Positions 25,701-39,636 of a DNA stretch of 64,000 nt are shown here, one piece after another. The first letter of the stretch is position 1; the number at the start of each line of letters is the position of its first letter. The stretch is from Panonychus citri (lineage: Eukaryota > Arthropoda > Arachnida > Trombidiformes > Tetranychidae): positions 2,812,501-2,876,500 of the forward strand of contig NW_026515433.1 in the NCBI RefSeq assembly GCF_014898815.1. Direction: 5' to 3'. Both the position numbers and the translations under genes were made by a program. The notes under the pieces are model-generated. The model did no database searches, was not told the DNA's origin, and worked only from the letters and a program-made list of their open reading frames with translations.

Positions 25701-28700
25701 ATTCAATGTTCTTGGATGAAAATGTCCCGATGTCAAGGAAAATTACAATCGTTGATCAGAAAAGATGAGAAGACAATTAAGAGATGATCAATTAAAGATT
25801 TAACCTTGATAATGAAAATCATTGGCTAATTATTCGTAATCATCATACAGGTGATTAAAATGCCTTTGGCTAATTGCCTATTCCCATACAATTGAAAACA
25901 AAATCATTGTCACTTACACTGATTAACTTGTTTCATTAGGGCTTTTTGTTGTTGATTGATCAGGAGGATCTGTTAAGCTTGATTTAAATTGATTGCTGCT
26001 AATTTAGCTAATCATGAAATGGTGAGAAATTGTAATCAACTCCCCAAAAAAACAATCAAAATAAAAACAAGATTGACTGAACTTTTTTTCATCAGCATCT
26101 GACTGAATGTTATCTAAATGTAAATAACCATGACCTTAACAAGAATAGTCTCAAATCGGTTGATTTAATTGTTGTTAATTTGTTTACCTCAAAAATAACA
26201 AACAATGAGGATAATAAATTTAAACTAATCGAATAAAAATCCGGAAATTAATAATAAAAAGTAACACGACTAACATGTAATTGTCATACGAAAAGAATTG
26301 AATGTTTAACAATTAACAAATTATCGGGATAATAATGAAGATTGTAATCTGATATCTTCCAAATTATTAGTTACCTTAACATACATTTATATTGATAGAA
26401 AACTAAATTGTTGCTGTTGTAAGTTTACTGATTGTTGTTTTCAAGTTAAGGATTGTGATTTACCAAATAAATTGTTGGAACAATTAAACTTACATCTCTA
26501 TCCAATGGTCGATTAAGTACCAATCGTTTATCTTTCAGGGTAAAATAACGATGAGTTTCAGACAGAACTGTAAGTTCAATTTCAGATAAATTTCCGGTTA
26601 TTGGTAATTCTCTTGGTTTTGTTTCTTGATCCATTCCTAGAGTTCAATAGATCAGGTTGATGGAGAATAGAGAAAAGGAAAAAGAGAGAAAAAGATGATG
26701 GAAAATTTAATGAGAAAAATTATATTAAGATGAATTTCTCGTTGTGGTTGGAAATCAAATTAATGGTCAGAGTGAATTGAGATTAATAATGTAATATATT
26801 ACATTTGTTGTTATTATTGCACAAAATTAGCTATTATTGTTATCATTAAGCTGTCTTGAGTGGGCGAGAATAGGAATTAACTTACAAATCATAATTTCAA
26901 TTGCAATCAACGGGATAACTTTGGCCTTTACCTTTATATTTAGTCAGTTGAAGGGGCTCGTCGTGTTAATATTTTCTAAATGCTACAACTTACATGGCCT
27001 CATCAAGATTTTACTCATCATTATCATTCTCATCTTCATCTTCATCTTCATCTTCATCATTTTATTCTCATCTACTTCATCATCTTAGTAACATCGGATA
27101 ACGGGAAACAACCTTTCCGCTTGTTACAAGTGACCTTAAGACGGAAAATTAACAGAACTGGTTACCTGTTTTTATCTTCATCTTTTCTTGATTTTCATCT
27201 TATCCATAAAAAAAACTTGTATTCAATTTCATCGTAATTATTAATATTATCATCTCAAACTTTTACATTCAACCTTTAATTAGTTGTAGGGGGGTTTCTT
27301 TGGGAAATGCTGGTAAATGATGTTAATTGTTGATAACAATTAACTGTATAGTTAATTACTATTTCATGTAGTATATTATGTATACATGGAAATAATATAA
27401 GTCAATTGTTTCAAATTGGATATTTGCATGATCAGATACTATTATTAATATTATTAAATGGAAATTGAATCATCGACTAATCAAAAAGTTAATTGTTGGT
27501 CTGTCTTTCATGTGAGTGTTAAACTGATTGGTGATTAATTGCTTCTGGGTTTTAAGGTAAAAAAAAAATGATAATCGATAAGGAAAAGGTAAGATGATGT
27601 TGATGAGAAAGGAAAAGATTCTCGGAAGATGAAGATGATGGTGTTAATTTGCCTGCGGCTGTGATCCAATGAGCTGTGAGCATTTTGTGTATCTTAAATT
27701 GTTGACCAACTCTCACCGTTATGATGATTAGTGAGAATCATGAAAAGAAAAGGAGTCATGATGATAAAACAAGATACATGAAGATAAGCTAAGGTCATCT
27801 CTCGATTCATCTTCTTGTGATATTATCAAAAAGGTAAACTTTACAATTGCCCTGAAACCATTGTAATCATCTGATCAACAATAATAACAACAACAAATAT
27901 GATAATTACTTTTAATCAAAAATGATGAACAAATTACTTACTTTGACCAAGACTTTCCGGTATTTCCAAGATGGCGACCTTTTCACCTTGTCCAGTTTCA
28001 CATACTAATTATAATTAACATGATTGTTATATTTAGTTGTTAATTGTTTAACCATGTGAATGACCATCAAAAAAGAAGACAGTAATTGATTGAGATGATG
28101 AGGAAACAAAAAAAAGTCGATAAATTAGTCCAATTGCAATAAATTGCTCAATAGAAAGTTAATCACTTTCAAACTATAAACCAAATCACAAATAATTAAG
28201 CAATTAACTAATCATTGATTAGGTAACAGATAAATTGTCCATCATTAAATTGTCTTATTCAATCATCTCAACTGTTGTTTCTTTTTTACTTGTAAAAGAT
28301 TATTAAGTTACACTAATTAGAATTAAGAAAAAAAAATTAATGTAAATCTAAAATTAACGTTTGAACGTTAACAATTAACTGTTACCATTAATTCAGTTAT
28401 GGAGACTCCTTTAATCATCTTAATAGTTTAAATTGTTACAAGTTGAATTAAAGTGAATCAAATACTAATACAGTTAGCTAATTAATTGGATTCATTCACT
28501 TTCGATTATTATTAAATGTTGTCTTCTCTTTAAGTAGACTTTCAATGATTAAAATTAAAAAGTGTATCATGATTAAAATAATCACTTGGTTAATCGTGAC
28601 TTCTGAATTAATCCAGTTACGATTAAAAAGAGAAAGTGAATTATGACCTGCTATTTGGACCCTTAAAAAACATTTAACTGATTAAATTGATAATTTACCG

Positions 28701-29842
28701 GTTTCATGTTGATAAGGTTAAGGGAATCAAAGCTAAATTGTGGATTTATTTTGATTCGATTCGTTTATTATTATTAACAATCAGTAAACATTGTTGTTAA
28801 CTTAAATTCACTATTAAAAATCTTTGTTCATTGAATTGGAAAAAAAAAGTTTTTTCTCGTTTTGATGTTAAAATCTAAACAAGACTGGCCTTTGTTTTCC
28901 GATACAAAGTAGTCCAAAGATGATTGTTAATCATCATAATCAGATAAATTGTTAAGAGAAAGTCTCTATAATACACTAATAGTGATTTGAACAATTTTGC
29001 GGCAAAAAAAACACCTCAGATAACTGAAACCAGGTCAATTGGAAAGAAAAATTTTCATCGTTGACTTTAAGATTCCATTGACCAAATCAATGCACAAATC
29101 ATGTTGAAAGTCTAATTGTTGAGAGTTGATTGTTGTTAACGAACTTTCAATATTTGTGTCTATAGAGAGAAGAATCAATTTAATCATAGCTTTTCTAATA
29201 AGTGGACATTTGATTTTAAGGTCAATAGAAAAACTGAAACTTTTTTTTTCTTCATGTCTCTTGATAAGATCTAAAGAAAAGGATAACACAATCTAAATTG
29301 TTACGATTAACGATTAGCTGTCAAAATTGTTTGGTGTTTACTATTTGACATTGATAATGGCTCATTGTTCAAGGGAGGAGGGTCCATCTTTAAATAATGC
29401 TTATTGTTATCGTTAATTGTTGAAAACGAAAATGATAACGTTGATAGTCTTAAAGCTCATACGAAACCATTAATTTGATATAAAGGCCAAATGTCACTAA
29501 ATTTTGTGTAAGACTAAAAACAACAATCACAATTAAAAAATGAGCGAAGAAAATTTAATGATGATGATGATGAAGATGAAGATGAAGATAAAGAAGATAA
29601 AGATGAACTAATTATATGGTTGGTTTATAGTTGAAAATGATTGTTTTTAGAAAGAGAAATTATTATTTTTAAGTATTAAATCTGTTCTTATATAAAAAGA
29701 AGACAACATTCAAGAGAATAGAATATAAAAAATAACCAATAAACTTACATGAGTAAACTGGACTGACGAGACTAATAGATAAAAGAAAAACAATGGTGAC
29801 CAATGAGGTCGAATGGTTAATGTAATTGTAAATATCCTTCAT
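13632..29842 (-). CDS. Cad99C: Cad99C / protocadherin-15-like cadherin
   Basis: Single-pass adhesion protein of microvilli or stereocilia. Fifteen exons from the right: 29749-29842, 27942-28004, 26494-26636, 24374-24436, 23744-23833, 19833-19940, 19645-19758, 18805-18975, 18181-18582, 17427-17564, 17200-17358, 15731-17107, 15517-15644, 13780-15453, 13632-13707. All are GT-AG and in phase; 1599 codons. Order: signal peptide, about 11 cadherin repeats with calcium motifs (DINDNPP, DVNDN, LDYE), a membrane-adjacent domain starting HRLIFVLRD, one TM helix (~14335-14405), a Ser-rich tail. The first repeats match PCDH15 point by point (NVSELTPIGSTIF, NVIDGDDQDPYF, NVKAEQLDN), and 11 repeats plus a membrane-adjacent domain is the PCDH15/Cad99C layout. 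The C-terminus TTEL fits a class I PDZ ligand. Introns reach ~3.8 kb. Confidence 0.93.
19941..23743 (-). other. Largest Cad99C intron
   Basis: About 3.8 kb of AT-rich DNA between the exons of the first and second cadherin repeats. It holds a (CAT)n run near 22455-22478 and a CT-rich tract near 22580-22615. No ORF or known element is seen inside. The introns at 24437-26493 and 26637-27941 look similar and hold (GATGAA)n and (CATCTT)n runs. Confidence 0.5.
24676..24724 (+). repeat. (GATGAA)n microsatellite
   Basis: GATAAAGATGAGGATGAAGA-type hexamer run inside a Cad99C intron. Confidence 0.85.
27029..27060 (+). repeat. (CATCTT)n microsatellite
   Basis: Uninterrupted CATCTT hexamers, the reverse complement of the GATGAA type, inside a Cad99C intron. 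They produce HLHLHL or IFIFIF shadow reading frames. Confidence 0.85.
29562..29606 (+). repeat. (GAT)n/(GATGAA)n microsatellite
   Basis: GATGATGATGATGAAGATGA run in the first Cad99C intron. Confidence 0.8.
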
Positions 29843-31410
29843 TTTGTCATAATTTTTTTTCACAAAAGAAAACACTTGTTGGCTTAATAAGCGAGAAAAG
29901 AGAAAATAACAAATTCTAAAAAGAGAAAAGAATAAAAAATCTCTAAAAAGAACAAATGAAATTTTCTCCGAGATGGTGTATGAGACAAAGAGATTATATG
30001 ATAAATGGAATTAATTTTGTATTCCCAGACAGTTAATAGTTAATCACTTTGAAGAAACACTTTTAATCCATGAAAGAAAAAGTTCAATTTAATCACAATT
30101 AATATCCAATGAGAGAAACAATTGAAAAGATCAACAAAAATGGCGGAAACATAATATGTATTTTATATATTCCAAAATTGTAAATAGAGACACATATTCT
30201 AAAGTAGACAACACTTAATGGATTAGAAATTAACAAAATTAACTTAATTTCAAAATAATTAGAAAGTTGATTGTTCACAACAATTAAAACACAATCAAAA
30301 ATTAAAGTTTACTAATCAACAGTTGGTTCAGTTATGTTCTTGTTTCTCAACTCAAGTGACTCTCTTTCTTTTCTCTCTCTTTTTCTAAACGAAAGTGTCG
30401 CCATCTAATGGATCTTTTTTTCTCTTCGAATGAAAAAAAATTAATTTTTTCTTTTTCGTTTTCGTTTTTAATTTAGTTATGATCTATTCTTGTATTAACT
30501 ATTAGCCTAATTAAAGATATATCATCATTACAATCATCATTATATTCAGAATAAAGAGACGAAATTATAACAATCTGAAAATAAACGATTTCCACATGAA
30601 CGAAACTCCATCCAAACTTTAATTAACTTTAAAACTCTAATTGAAAGATAATTAAAAATCTAACCGAACAATTTATTTCCACAATTAACTCTAGATAACT
30701 TAATTTCTTGTGATTTAGATGATAGAACCAAAGAAAAATTAATCAATTTCTATACACTAATAGTGAAACAATTATCACAATTAACTCTGATGGAAAACTT
30801 TTCTTGATTGATTTTCACTTCTCACAATGAAAGCAACAATTAAAATTAGTTTTTTTATTATAATCAATTAATTGTCAACAATTTGCTTTGCTAAAGTTTT
30901 GCTTATGTAAACAATATAACCAAATTAAGAGACAATTAAGTTAATCCATAGAAGAGGTAAAAACAAATTGATGAATGACTTTAATCATCAACTGATCACG
31001 ATTTACAATTTTCTTGTAACAATCAAGAGAAAATTAGAAAAACATAATTAACTCTTAATTTCTGTGTGTACTTTGATTATAATGATTAAGAAAATCTAAT
31101 CAAAAAGGGTTAACATTGAAGTTAAATTGTTTCAATTGATTTGCAAGGAAAGGAAACAAAAAAAACTAATTCCCTTTTCATTTTCAAACCTGAACAATTA
31201 ACTTTAGTGTTAATAATAATTATTTAATTGCAAAGTGACCTTACGTTATTAACTAAATCAACTAATCATTAGCAAACTATTAACTAATCATAAACTTTAT
31301 TTGTTTTTATCAAGTAACTCAAACAATTTCTGGTTTCATCTTCATCATTTAAATTACTTAGACACGGTTGACCTTATAATGATTAAAACTAAATATGTTT
31401 ACATTGATCA

Positions 31411-31480
31411 TCCTCATCATCTCATCATCCTCATCCCCATCCTCATCTTCATCTTCATCTTCATCTTCATCTTCATCATC
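31411..31480 (+). repeat. (CATCTT)n/(CAT)n microsatellite
   Basis: CATCCTCATC then CATCTTCATCTTCATC repeats. Confidence 0.85.
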
Positions 31481-34400
31481 ATTTGTATAAAAGCAAACCT
31501 GTTCATCTCAATAATTGTCATGACGATTACTATAAACAAACATTATCCATGAACGAGATTAAAGTTAATCGTTTTGATTGTTATTAAGTTAATTGTGATT
31601 AAAGCTTGACTATGAGTTTAGCAAATTAATAATTAAATAATCGAGTTAATTGTGATTGTTTTTAATTTTCTTCTTCCCCAATAACTGATTTCTTTAAGAT
31701 TTTTCTGTTCATGGGTTTGGTTGATAATCAGTTTTCATTGTTGATGATGTTTCTTAATTGTTGTTATATATTAAAGAGGGAGAGAAATTTTGATTAATTA
31801 ATTTTGAACAAGTGAACTTGAAACAATTAAGATCAATTGTTAATTAATTCGTAGTAATCGCTATCTGATGGTTTATGGTTAATCTAATTCAGTTCAATTT
31901 GATTTGATTTGGTTTTTTAATTTTGTTTTTTTTTCACTAAATCACTTGACTCAAATTGAGAAACTAAATCATAACCTCTAGTTGATTTGTTAATCTTTTA
32001 TGTTGATTGTGATTAATGATCAATGATTGTTGGAAACCTTGTATTAGGATTAACTTGACAATTAAATCAAAAAAATAATTCATCAGGTTAACTGATTAAC
32101 TTAAGTTCAATGCCAATTGGATATACAGTTTTTTTCATCTTAATTGCAATTCAATTTTAGATGATTAGTTAATTTTGATTCATCTTCCGGTTATTGATTA
32201 ACATTTTTAACAACAATTTGCTGTGAATTAACAATTAATCAATTTAATTCAACTTCTGGTCTAATATTTTTACTTCGGTTAATCTTGTCACTTGTTAATT
32301 GTTGAAACTGTAAATTGATTTAATCAACTCAAGGTGAACTTACCTGAGTTGATTAGTTAATCATCCAAAACTAGTTAATCATATTTTACTCAGATTAAAT
32401 TGTTAACCTTAACTTCCTTAACTACAATTAATAGTAAATCAACATAATGATTAAGGTTATCATCTTTTTCAATGGCTTGATTGTTAATCATAATCATTTT
32501 AATCCAGAATTCAAATGGGTTCAGAAATTGATTTAATTTCAGATTCCTTTTTTTAATTGTGATCAAGTTAATTCACTTTGATTGTGATAATTGAGATTTT
32601 TTAATTATTAACTCATAACAAATACTAGTTTTTGATTAATTCAGAGCATTGATTGTTGAGTTAATTGTAATCAGCTAATCAAGGAAAGTTGATGAGTTGA
32701 GTATTTTGATTAATCTTAATTGTTAATTTTACTAAATGAAGATGAAATTTAAATCAAACAAATTAAGGTTAATCATTTGAGGAGGAAAAGTATTAATATT
32801 TCAAGGTAATAAAATTTAATCATTATGATTTATAAATCACGATGATTTAATCATCCGAAATTGCTACTAATCAATGTGAATATGATTAATCTTAAAAATG
32901 TAATTAACTATCACAATCTTGTTAATACAATGATTAGATAATAACAATTAACCAATCAATTAATAGGGAAAGTTGGAAATCTAAAAAAACTGAATCTAAT
33001 TAAAATCCTGAACAATTAACATCTCACCTTTTTCCCGAATTGTAATTAACCAACAATTTAACGATATTTATTGAAACAATTTAATGAAAATCTGATGGAA
33101 ATAATCAACTTGTTGTTATAATCAACAAATTGTTACAAATAATTTATCTTAATTGTGATGATAATTTGAAAGAAACAAAAAAGTGCAAGTGAAGATGATT
33201 AACTAACTATTGGATTAGTTAATCACAATTTACAATCCAAACTGTTTCTCAAAGTGATTACTTTAGATTGTAATTGTTACTCAGTTAAATTGTTTCCAGG
33301 GAACCGGAAGAATTAAGATAATTGTCATGATAATCAACTGATCATCATTATCGTTAATCATATCATTGTCCATTTTGATTGTTCTACTTATAATTTAATC
33401 AAAAAGATTCAACAATTTAAATTATGTTTGTGTGTAAATTGGAAAGTTGATCTTGGTTGAAGAAACGAAAGGAAATCAAATCGGAAAATCAATCAATCGA
33501 ATCAACTTTCTCACCATGATTAGTTAATTGTGAAGATAAAGCCAATTAAAATTTATCCCTTGATTAAGGATTAATCGATAATTATAATCATTAGATTTGA
33601 TTGTTAACGAAAAACAATCTGAATTAATTATAACAATTAACTTGATATTGATGATCAAACTTCCGGACATATAAGGTTAAAGGTTGAATTTAAATTGTTA
33701 TGATTATTGTTAATTATTAATAATCTAACATGATTATCAAAAGTAATTGTTTCTTAATTGTGTCAAGATAAATCTTAATTAACTATTTATTGATTGTCTG
33801 AGGGTGAAAGTTGATCAAGTGAAGGTTAATTTAACAATTTTCATGATGAAAACTTTACAATTGAGTTTTAATTACAATCATAAAATGATTGACAATCAAC
33901 ACCAATACACTTAATCACAAGTGGATTAATTAATTAATAATGTTTAGTGATTGGTGTTTAAATTGCAACCATAACAATCAAATTCAATTTTGATGTTGTT
34001 TTCACGGAAATGAAACTTTTTTTTTCAACAGACTAACAATTAAATAGTAACAATTAACAATTTCTCATGATAGAAATTAAAATTCACAACAATTTGTCGA
34101 TGATTAGAAAACAATTAAGAAATGATTAAAGTTTTTAAACTTTCTCTATCGTGATTAGAGTGATTAACATTTTTCCAATTAAAGATGAAGGATCAACTAT
34201 GGATTTAATTTTATTTTTTTCTTGAAATTGTAACAATCAAAGTGAATGAAATTGTATTAGTTAAAAATGAAATTAACAATTTAATGATTCTTCATGATTA
34301 GGGTAATCAAATTGATCGGTAATTGTTTTAGTCTGATCATTATTATCCAATGGATAATAAAATATCAACAGGAATTGATATAAGTATAAACTCATTTTTG

Positions 34401-37400
34401 TTGATGTTAATCCAGTTTAAATTGTAAATAATATTAAATTGTTGTTACGTGATTAACGGGTAATTGACCTTTCATCCTTTTGATTATGATCATTAGGATG
34501 ATGGTCAGTGTCTGGTCAGCAGCATTTAGATGGTTATATTTATCAGAAATGTAACTTTTTCCCTCTTAATTGTTAAGCTAAATAACCTGATTCACTAGCC
34601 TTTATTATATTCAACTGATTAGCTAAGATAATTAGTTAGTTAATCAGTTAGTAACAATTAATGCAAATCATCAATGTTATTCACAGGAAACGATGTTAAT
34701 CTTACTGAAGGTCAATATTAATTTGAATAAATTGTGGCCTTTGATCACGACAATCAAGTTAGATTATGATTCAAATTGATTATCATGAATAACCTTTTCG
34801 CCTTATTGTCATTAATTGTAATTCTGTTCAAATTCAATCAACAATTTGTTGATCACGATAAACTTTCACTTATTCAATTTCAAAGTTAATCTATTGATAT
34901 GAATTGATAATCATGGTGAAAGTGTGATGAAAAGTTAATCATGTTTTAATCAAATTGTTACTATTTACTGGTTCATAGAATTACCTCTTGATTAGATTTA
35001 ATTGTTAACAGGTAATAATAAACGCTGATGATTATGGTTAATAATGGTCTGGACTTATTGTTGATTGTTCATCAATTCATCATGATTGTTGTTTGTTTTA
35101 ATCTTCGTGGTGAACAATCATCATTAGTTACCGTTATTATCAAGCAATTGTTTCGTTTGTTATTCAATTTAATTGTTTCGATCCACCAGCCATTCATATT
35201 TTAATATTAATCTAATCCTTTATCCATCAACAGTAACAATTAACTTTAATCACTCCAAACTAAAAATACAAACAAATGTAACATACAAAATGGTGACGAT
35301 GACCAAACAATATCAGCTGTCGATCGATAATCTTATCGTTGAATTGATTGACAGCCAATAACTGTCATCTAATTGTAAATGATTAAGATGATTGAAAATG
35401 AGATTAGTGAGATAATGAGATTAGGAAAATGGGCAAATGATTAATATTAGAAACAGTGAATAGTGTAAACAAGTTACCCTTGGATCTTAATCTTCCAGCA
35501 TCTTAATAACTTAATCCATGTTTTCATTGAAAAAAATTCATTTTTTTCATCAATCACTTGTTCCGATTACCCAAATATTTGGATTAACCTTTAGAGTTAA
35601 ATAAGAGGTTGAAAAGGAAAAGGTTAACAGGTATAAATATGAATAAATGAGATGGAGGATGAAAATGAAAAGGTAAACTCATGAGATGAATGAAAATATG
35701 ATTAAGATTAAGATTAAGATGATGAAAAGGTGAGTTAAAGGAGAGTCAAGATGAAGATGATGAAGAGAGAAACAAAAAGGTAAACTTACCTTTAGATCGG
35801 TGAGAGAAGTGGTCAACCTTTCAACCTAATCAATGGTCTCTCACTTAATTACCATTTGCTACCAACAATAAGATACAAGTAACAATTAAGAACACACCTT
35901 GATAAGGAATAGAAAACAAACTAATCACAATTAATTGTTTTTCTTTCTCTCTTCTTCTAATTAGAATATTGAACAAAAAGAGAAATTAAAATTTTTCTCT
36001 TATCCAAGTTTATCTTTAATCTGGTTGAATTATTTTTCTTTGCATTGAGACAATTGGATATTCTAATTTTAACTTAGTTAATTAATATAAGTGATTCTCA
36101 ACAATTTAGCTCAGCTAAAGTTGAATTTTCAGTCTACTTGTCCAATCTAATCAAGTATCGATTACCTGAGACATTTCAACCTCTGGATCTGTTATTATTT
36201 CAATTCAAATGAATAAATTATCGATGAGGATTCTGAAAAGATTTATTATTGGACATATTATGGAACTTCAATAAGTAAAAAAATAGCGAAATTTGATCCA
36301 ATGAGTTATTGATAAAACTACAATCAGCTGGATTTCTTAATCAAATAACAGATTAATTGTGTTACTTTATAAACGCTAATTTGAATTTAGTGATAAATGA
36401 TTACCTGATTAGTTTAATCTTCATCGACTGGAAAGGTAACATTTACATTAAGAATTTAATTGGTCAGAATACAGAAAAGAGAGAGAAGGTCATCATCTTT
36501 TTCAATCTAAATTTCTAACAATTAATCATTGATTGGATAACGAAAGGTAAGAAAACATAACTGTCAACAATTATCACGAACTTGTAAAGTTAATCACGTA
36601 AGAAGATGAAGAGAAATTAAATAACAATTAGATTTACTTGGCAACAGTATTAAGAAAGGGATTAGATTTACAATTAGATTTTCATGTTCATCACATAAAA
36701 TTTATCGAAAGTAATCAAACCATTTTTTTAATTCTTTTTCTATTTCCAACTGATAATTACGATGAATTTTCACTTTCAAGAACAAGAAAATGGTTCAGTG
36801 AGCGACAATTAAGATGCCAATTAACAATTAAATCTTTAAATAGTAGAAGGTAAAATATTCCATCAATTTTCAATCGACAATCAGGAGATGAACAAAAAAT
36901 CGTACGAATTCAAGATACTCGATGATCGCGAAAAAAAAACAACAATCAAATAATAAGAGAACAGGTAAGAGATATTAACCTTCTAAATTGTAGTTGTTTC
37001 AATTAAACATACCAACAGTAATTAACTAAATTAAGATCGAAATTGATAATCATGTTGACTAACAATGAAATCGATTGTGTTAATTTGGACATAAGAAATT
37101 GACCAGAAAATATTACCTGTTGTTGAATTGAAATAAATGCTGATGATTAAGCTGATTGTTTACTAATAGATCAATTAACTGGTTAACAATTAACAATGAA
37201 ACTCATTCTATTAATCATGATTAGGTGAAAATATACTAATAATTAATTGATTAAACGTGACCAAAGGCTTGGAAAGAAACAAACTAAATTTATATAAACA
37301 GCTGATGGTCACTCGATTTCTGTTCATTGATTGTTGTAAATTTAACCACAATTAGACTTGAAAAATAAGTAAATTCACTTTTAACTGTTGGTTAATTAAC

Positions 37401-37559
37401 AAATTACTGATCTTGGAATAACTTTTTCATTCTTATTCTTTGTTTCCTATCCAGGTAATATCGATAATCACAATTGTTGTTGATTAACTCACGATGAACC
37501 ATCAAAGATTATCCATCATTTAGGATTATTATTATGAAAATTAATCTATCATTGTGCTG

Positions 37560-37593
37560 ATCATCATCATCTTCATCTTCATCTTCATCTTCT
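37560..37593 (+). repeat. (CATCTT)n microsatellite
   Basis: CATCATCATCTTCATCTTCA run in the intergenic stretch. Confidence 0.8.
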
Positions 37594-39143
37594 TTGAACA
37601 GCATGATGTTTCTGATGAATTCTCATCTTGGCCTGAATCTTTTTCCATCATCATCTTTAAACGAGCCAATATTATCTTAATTGTTTACAATTTACCAAGT
37701 TTAGTATTTCCCTCGATTCCAATAATTAAGAAAATCAAAATGCTCTTTCTTATTTATATATTTAGTTAGTTGATTGTTGTGGTTAAATCACAGTTTTAAT
37801 TTTCTACCAACCAGATGATTAACTATTCAATCAAAGTTTCTCTCTAATCTAACCTTAATTAGATTTTCTCGTGTCCACCTGAGAAAATCATTTAGTCAAC
37901 AATTAGAATTATATTATTATCATTATTAGTTTAATTCTTTCATCATTATCAACAGACAATTGGTAAATTATATGTGTAAGGTTGAGTGAGAATTAAATTT
38001 AAATTGATTACGATGTAACAATCAAATACAATTGTTAATAATAAGATTGAATAATCAACTCGACCATTAACCTTAGATTGATGTCTTTTAATTGTATCAA
38101 CAATTTATCACTTTCTGTTGATTTTGTTTACATTTTTTTCACCATAATAATTGTTACAATTTGTTTCCTCATTTACTTAATTGTTGGTCGACTATTAATA
38201 GTTAATATTGGTTAAGGTAATTAAATTTAAGTCCAGACACAGGATAATCACATATAATGTATGAATGTGATGAAGAAGAAAATTTTAATTCAATAAAAAA
38301 AGATGAAGAAAAAAATTCAACTTGATTAATAGTTAATCAGATTGTTGGGAAAATTTGATTCTTGTGAAAAGTTAATCACAGTAATTTGATGGTGAATTAA
38401 TTAACCGTTAATCTAAACAGATTCCGTTAATTTGTACTAACAAAGAAATGGCCTCATTTCTGGTCGATAGTTAATGATAATCATAACTGTCTTTTTCCAA
38501 TTGATAATATTACAATTCTAATTTCGGAATTAGTTGATTAGATGAATTGAGAAGAAGAAGAAAAAATGAATTTAATTAATTGTTGGAGAAAAAAATTCTC
38601 GATTCTTTGAATTGAAATTGATTATAACGAAACTGAATTGAAAATATTGTCATTGATTAAGTTGAAATTAATGGAAACCCAAACAATATAATTGAAATAG
38701 AAACTAAATCATCATCAGTTGATTAATAATAAACTGGACAATCAAGATTCATTTATTGAATATCATTATAATCAAATCTAATTAACCTTTGGATTGGTTC
38801 ATTAAAGTCTGTTGATTAATCAATTGTGAAACAATTAACTAATCAAATGAGATCCTAGAAATGTCATTTTCTTTCAACATATTAAATCAATAAATGAATT
38901 AAATTGTTGATTAATGGAAAAGTCTTGTTATTAACTGAATTGATTAACTGATTGTCCACTTTAAATGACCCCTATTGAGATGCATTAATCCAATGGGTGT
39001 ACAAAATGATCACAATTAAGGATTTAATGTATCAACTGATTGTCATGATCACAACAATCAATTTCCATTTAAAGGTTGAAACTTATTCCAATTGTTAGTT
39101 GATTAACAATCTTGATCTTGAAATTAACGAAACAAATGAAAAA

Positions 39144-39636
39144 ATGAAATTAATTGTAACCCAATCAACATTTCATCTTCTCTTATATTGTTTGATTATT
39201 GTGAACAATTTAAGTTTCTCTCACAATTTAGAGCCAATTGATATTAATCATGAAAATTGTGCGATTCTACCTGGATCAATACATGTAATTAAAGAGGAAT
39301 TAGATGTCGCTGGTAATTTAATTAGATCTTGTGAAGGTGATTTCTTAATTAACAAATGTGAAGGAACTTGTGTCTCTTCATTACAACCAAGTGTAGTTCA
39401 TCCGAGTGGTTTCTTGAAGGTAAGTTAATCAAACAATTAAGAATATATTTTAATTTCTATTTTAATTGTTTCAACAGAAATGTAATTGTTGTCGTGAGTC
39501 TCGGATGAAAAGTCGTTCAATCCAATTGACTAATTGCTTTGATCCGGATGGTAAAAAATTAACTAATGAAAAGGGATCAATGAAAATTGACATGGAAGAA
39601 CCAGAAAGTTGCCATTGTCTTAAATGTTCAAATTAA
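39144..39636 (+). CDS. pburs: Partner of bursicon (bursicon beta subunit)
   Basis: Secreted cystine-knot hormone subunit. In insects it pairs with bursicon alpha to signal through the receptor LGR2/rickets in cuticle tanning and wing expansion, and as a homodimer in immunity. Two exons, 39144-39419 and 39478-39636, phase 0, 144 codons. A signal peptide (LLLYCLIIVNNLSFSHN) precedes the knot. Family motifs: IHVIKEELDVAGN, NKCEGTC, QPSVVHPSGFLKKCNCCRES, LTNCFDPDGKKLT, and the closing CHCLKC. ATG 39144 fits directly before the hydrophobic segment. The alpha subunit gene is not in this window. Confidence 0.96.

Larger units (their letters stand above)
29843..39143. other. 9.3-kb gene-poor stretch between Cad99C and pburs
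   Basis: It separates the divergent starts of Cad99C (-) and pburs (+). It is very AT-rich and full of TTAATTGT/ACAATTAA and TTGATTA words, with (CATCTT)n runs near 31440 and 37565. No gene is recognised. One stretch at 36638-36850 has a coding-like composition (see findings). The interval may hold distal control DNA for the two developmentally regulated genes; this is inference from position only. Confidence 0.45.

Noticed and set aside
26980..27237. HLHLHLHLH / IFIFIF reading frames (also at 31301-31552, 37554-37769, 50994-51338)
   Set aside because: They are translations of CATCTT or GATGAA microsatellites with no splice or family support.
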